This document shows, piece by piece, positions 62,505-64,000 of a stretch of DNA of 64,000 bases. Source of the DNA: Caulobacter vibrioides OR37. GTDB taxonomy: Bacteria; Pseudomonadota; Alphaproteobacteria; Caulobacterales; Caulobacteraceae. A model generated the notes under the pieces. The model was given only the letters and a program-made list of their open reading frames with translations, had not been told where the DNA came from and searched no databases. Every line of letters starts with the position of its first letter. Within the stretch, counting starts at the first letter, position 1. The stretch is taken from assembly GCF_000372645.1 (NCBI RefSeq), contig NZ_APMP01000001.1, forward strand, positions 1 through 64,000. The letters are read 5' to 3'. The position numbers and the translations under genes were made by a program.

Positions 62505-63014
62505 ATGCGGAAGTTCCTGACCCTGCTGGCCCTGACCTGCGCGCTCGCCGCGCCCGCAGCCGCTTCGGCCGAGCCCTCGGCCAAGGCCTTGGCGCTGACC
62601 CGACGGATGGTGGCGGCCATGCATGTCGAACAGACGATGGCTCCTTTGATACGGAGCGTGCTTCAGCAAGAAATGGACATGACTGTCGCACAGCGGAAGA
62701 CCCTGAGCGACCAACAGAAGACGATGCTGAGCGGAGCGCTGACCGAGGCGGTCGGCGAGGTGGTGGACAGCGGTCTGATGAGCCGGGTGGTGGATAAGCT
62801 CGTGCCAGCATACGCCGAGGTCTATTCTGAACAGGAATTACAGGCGGTGGTCGATTTCTACGAAAGCCCGATAGGCCAGTCAGTGCTGAAAAAGATGCCG
62901 CTTCTCGGGCCCGCCGCCACGAAGGTGATGGTTGAAATCGCGCCGGAAATTCAGGCCGACCTCGCCGCGCGGATCGCGAAGAAGTTGGACGGCTTCGACA
63001 AGGTCGGCAAATAG
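62505..63014 (+). CDS. DUF2059 exported protein
   Basis: A 169-residue protein with a signal peptide (MRKFLTLLALTCALAAPAAASA) and a DUF2059 domain marked by YSEQELQAVVDFYESPIGQSVLKKMP. The family is periplasmic and of unknown function. The ATG after GGAGAGCGCGAG is used; an in-frame extension to 62286 reads through the rpsF promoter and is unlikely. Confidence 0.85.
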   Translation: MRKFLTLLALTCALAAPAAASAEPSAKALALTRRMVAAMHVEQTMAPLIRSVLQQEMDMTVAQRKTLSDQQKTMLSGALTEAVGEVVDSGLMSRVVDKLVPAYAEVYSEQELQAVVDFYESPIGQSVLKKMPLLGPAATKVMVEIAPEIQADLAARIAKKLDGFDKVGK

Positions 63015-63061
63015 ACTTGTCAGGACTTGCCGCTACGGCAGGCTATGCTAGGGAAGGAGCG

Positions 63062-63730
63062 ATGAAGGGGCTCGTCGTTCGTACAGGCATGATCTTGTTC
63101 GCCGCGATGGCGGCCGGCGGCGCGCACGCTCAGGTCATCGTCCAGAAGCCCGCCATGTCCGTTTCGGCCAAGGATGGCCGCTTTACCGGCTACTCGGCCG
63201 CCGTGCCTCTCGACCTGTCGACCGACACCGAGAAGGTGACGCTCACGGCCAAGTCCGTCGGCACGCTGGAGAACCCGACCTACGCGCTCGACCTGAACCT
63301 GGTTCAGAAGCCGGACGACGATCGCGTCGGCCAGCGCTCGATGGGTGTCGGCGCGTCCTGGAACGATCGCGAGGCCCGGGTGCGCTCGTCGGTGTCCAGG
63401 ATGTTCGGCTTCGGCATCCTGCCGCGCGCCAACTATGTGCGCGTGTCGATGGACATGGACGCCAGCCAGGCGATCGCCGTCCCCGGAAAGGTCCCCGTGG
63501 CCCGCGCCAATCTCCGCTCGTCCCTGACCCTGGACGGCAAGCCGATCGGCTCGATCGCCGTGGGTGGCGGTTCGACCGGGGACGAGGGCGTGGATCTCAG
63601 CCTGACCCGGCCGTTCGACATTCCCGCCGAGTTCACGGTCAGCCTGCGCGGCGCGGTGAATCCTCGGGAGCAGCAATGGCGGCTGCAGGACAGCCGCCTG
63701 ATGGTCAAGCTGGTGAAGGCGAGCTGGTAG
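63062..63730 (+). CDS. Exported hypothetical protein
   Basis: A 222-residue protein with a signal peptide ending GGAHAQ and a beta-rich body without cysteines in the mature part (VTLTAKSVGTLENPTYALDLN; FDIPAEFTVSLRGAV). I do not recognise a family. ATG follows GGGAAGGAGCG. It lies 47 bp after the DUF2059 gene, so the two may be cotranscribed. Its last 26 bases overlap the convergent desaturase-family gene. Confidence 0.7.
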   Translation: MKGLVVRTGMILFAAMAAGGAHAQVIVQKPAMSVSAKDGRFTGYSAAVPLDLSTDTEKVTLTAKSVGTLENPTYALDLNLVQKPDDDRVGQRSMGVGASWNDREARVRSSVSRMFGFGILPRANYVRVSMDMDASQAIAVPGKVPVARANLRSSLTLDGKPIGSIAVGGGSTGDEGVDLSLTRPFDIPAEFTVSLRGAVNPREQQWRLQDSRLMVKLVKASW

Positions 63731-64000
63731 CCTCCAGCTTTCGGTCCTTGCGGGCCGTCACTTCGGCGAAGCGCTTCAGATACTCCGGGTGCTCGGTGCC
63801 CATCACCTTGTCCCAGAAGGTAAAGTACAGGCCGTAGTTCCAGCCCGCCTGCGCATGGTGCAGGTCATGGTGGGTCACGGTGGTGATCCAAGGCAGCAGC
63901 GGCCGACCGTCCTTGCGGGCGGGGAAGAGCTCGTAGCCGGAATGGCCGATCGTGTTGCGCACGATCTGGTGCAGCATGAAAAGGCCGACCACCGGCCACT
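63705..64000 (-). CDS. Sterol desaturase/fatty acid hydroxylase family protein (partial)
   Basis: The reading frame is open to the window edge; about 98 C-terminal residues are visible. HHDLHHAQAGWNYGLYFTFWDKVMGTEHPEY contains the last histidine cluster (HxxHH) and the FWDKVFGT-like motif of the membrane di-iron fatty acid hydroxylase superfamily. The N-terminus and other His boxes lie outside the window. Possible substrates are carotenoids, hopanoids or fatty acids. Confidence 0.82.
   Translation of the reverse strand, partial: WPVVGLFMLHQIVRNTIGHSGYELFPARKDGRPLLPWITTVTHHDLHHAQAGWNYGLYFTFWDKVMGTEHPEYLKRFAEVTARKDRKLEATSSPSPA

Overview
The window is GC-rich chromosomal DNA from an alphaproteobacterium, very probably a Caulobacter or close Caulobacteraceae relative. 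This rests on very high GC, several large TonB-dependent receptors, a DNA-processing/purine block (dnaB, marC-like, alr, radA, cvpA, purF), many DUF families common in Caulobacter, and intergenic palindromic repeats. About 65 protein genes are supported. I saw no rRNA, tRNA, CRISPR array, integrase or insertion sequence.

Region 1 (1-5.2 kb): the end of a GH3 glycosidase, a secreted carboxylesterase, a small HTH-like protein, and a TetR gene followed by an ALO-type flavin oxidase and a D-threonine-aldolase-like enzyme. Two copies of a TAGTTATA(A/G)CTA palindrome flank the TetR gene.

Region 2 (5.4-23.4 kb) is the accessory heart of the window: a catabolic island with a TonB receptor, two CoA ligases, two SDRs plus a DapB-like dehydrogenase, an SCP-x thiolase, a degenerate thiolase, a DUF1295 membrane reductase, a nitronate-monooxygenase-like flavoenzyme, four limonene-epoxide-hydrolase-like proteins, one further SnoaL-like protein, and two unusual regulators, each with two fused HxlR winged-helix domains. 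A 13-bp dyad, CTTGCATAACAAG, recurs upstream of most transcription units and appears to tie the island into one regulon. The substrate is unknown; a hydrophobic terpenoid, steroid or aryl-acid compound is the best guess.

Region 3 (23.5-35.6 kb): metal and phosphate acquisition. It holds a ZnuD-like receptor behind a Zur-box-like palindrome, an M1 aminopeptidase, an OprP/O-type porin, a degenerate histidine kinase, a LysR regulator, and pstS-pstC-pstA-pstB behind a Pho box, with no phoU or phoB directly after.

Region 4 (35.6-42 kb): small housekeeping genes, then a compact locus with two ECF sigma genes, two paralogous membrane partners and four paralogous small membrane proteins, then panB (apparently with a CTG start).

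Region 5 (42-64 kb): core genes. These are a YfgM-like protein, bamB, der, a beta-lactamase-fold hydrolase, a soluble chemoreceptor, an SDR, an SBF-like transporter, the dnaB-to-purF block, a large TonB receptor, rpsF-rpsR-rplI, a DUF2059 protein, an exported hypothetical protein and a partial sterol-desaturase-family gene.

Non-coding structure includes three copies of a composite palindromic element, one REPIN-like inverted doublet, one rhizobial-type palindrome and several hairpin terminators. Functional calls come from reading motifs by eye; no database search was run.
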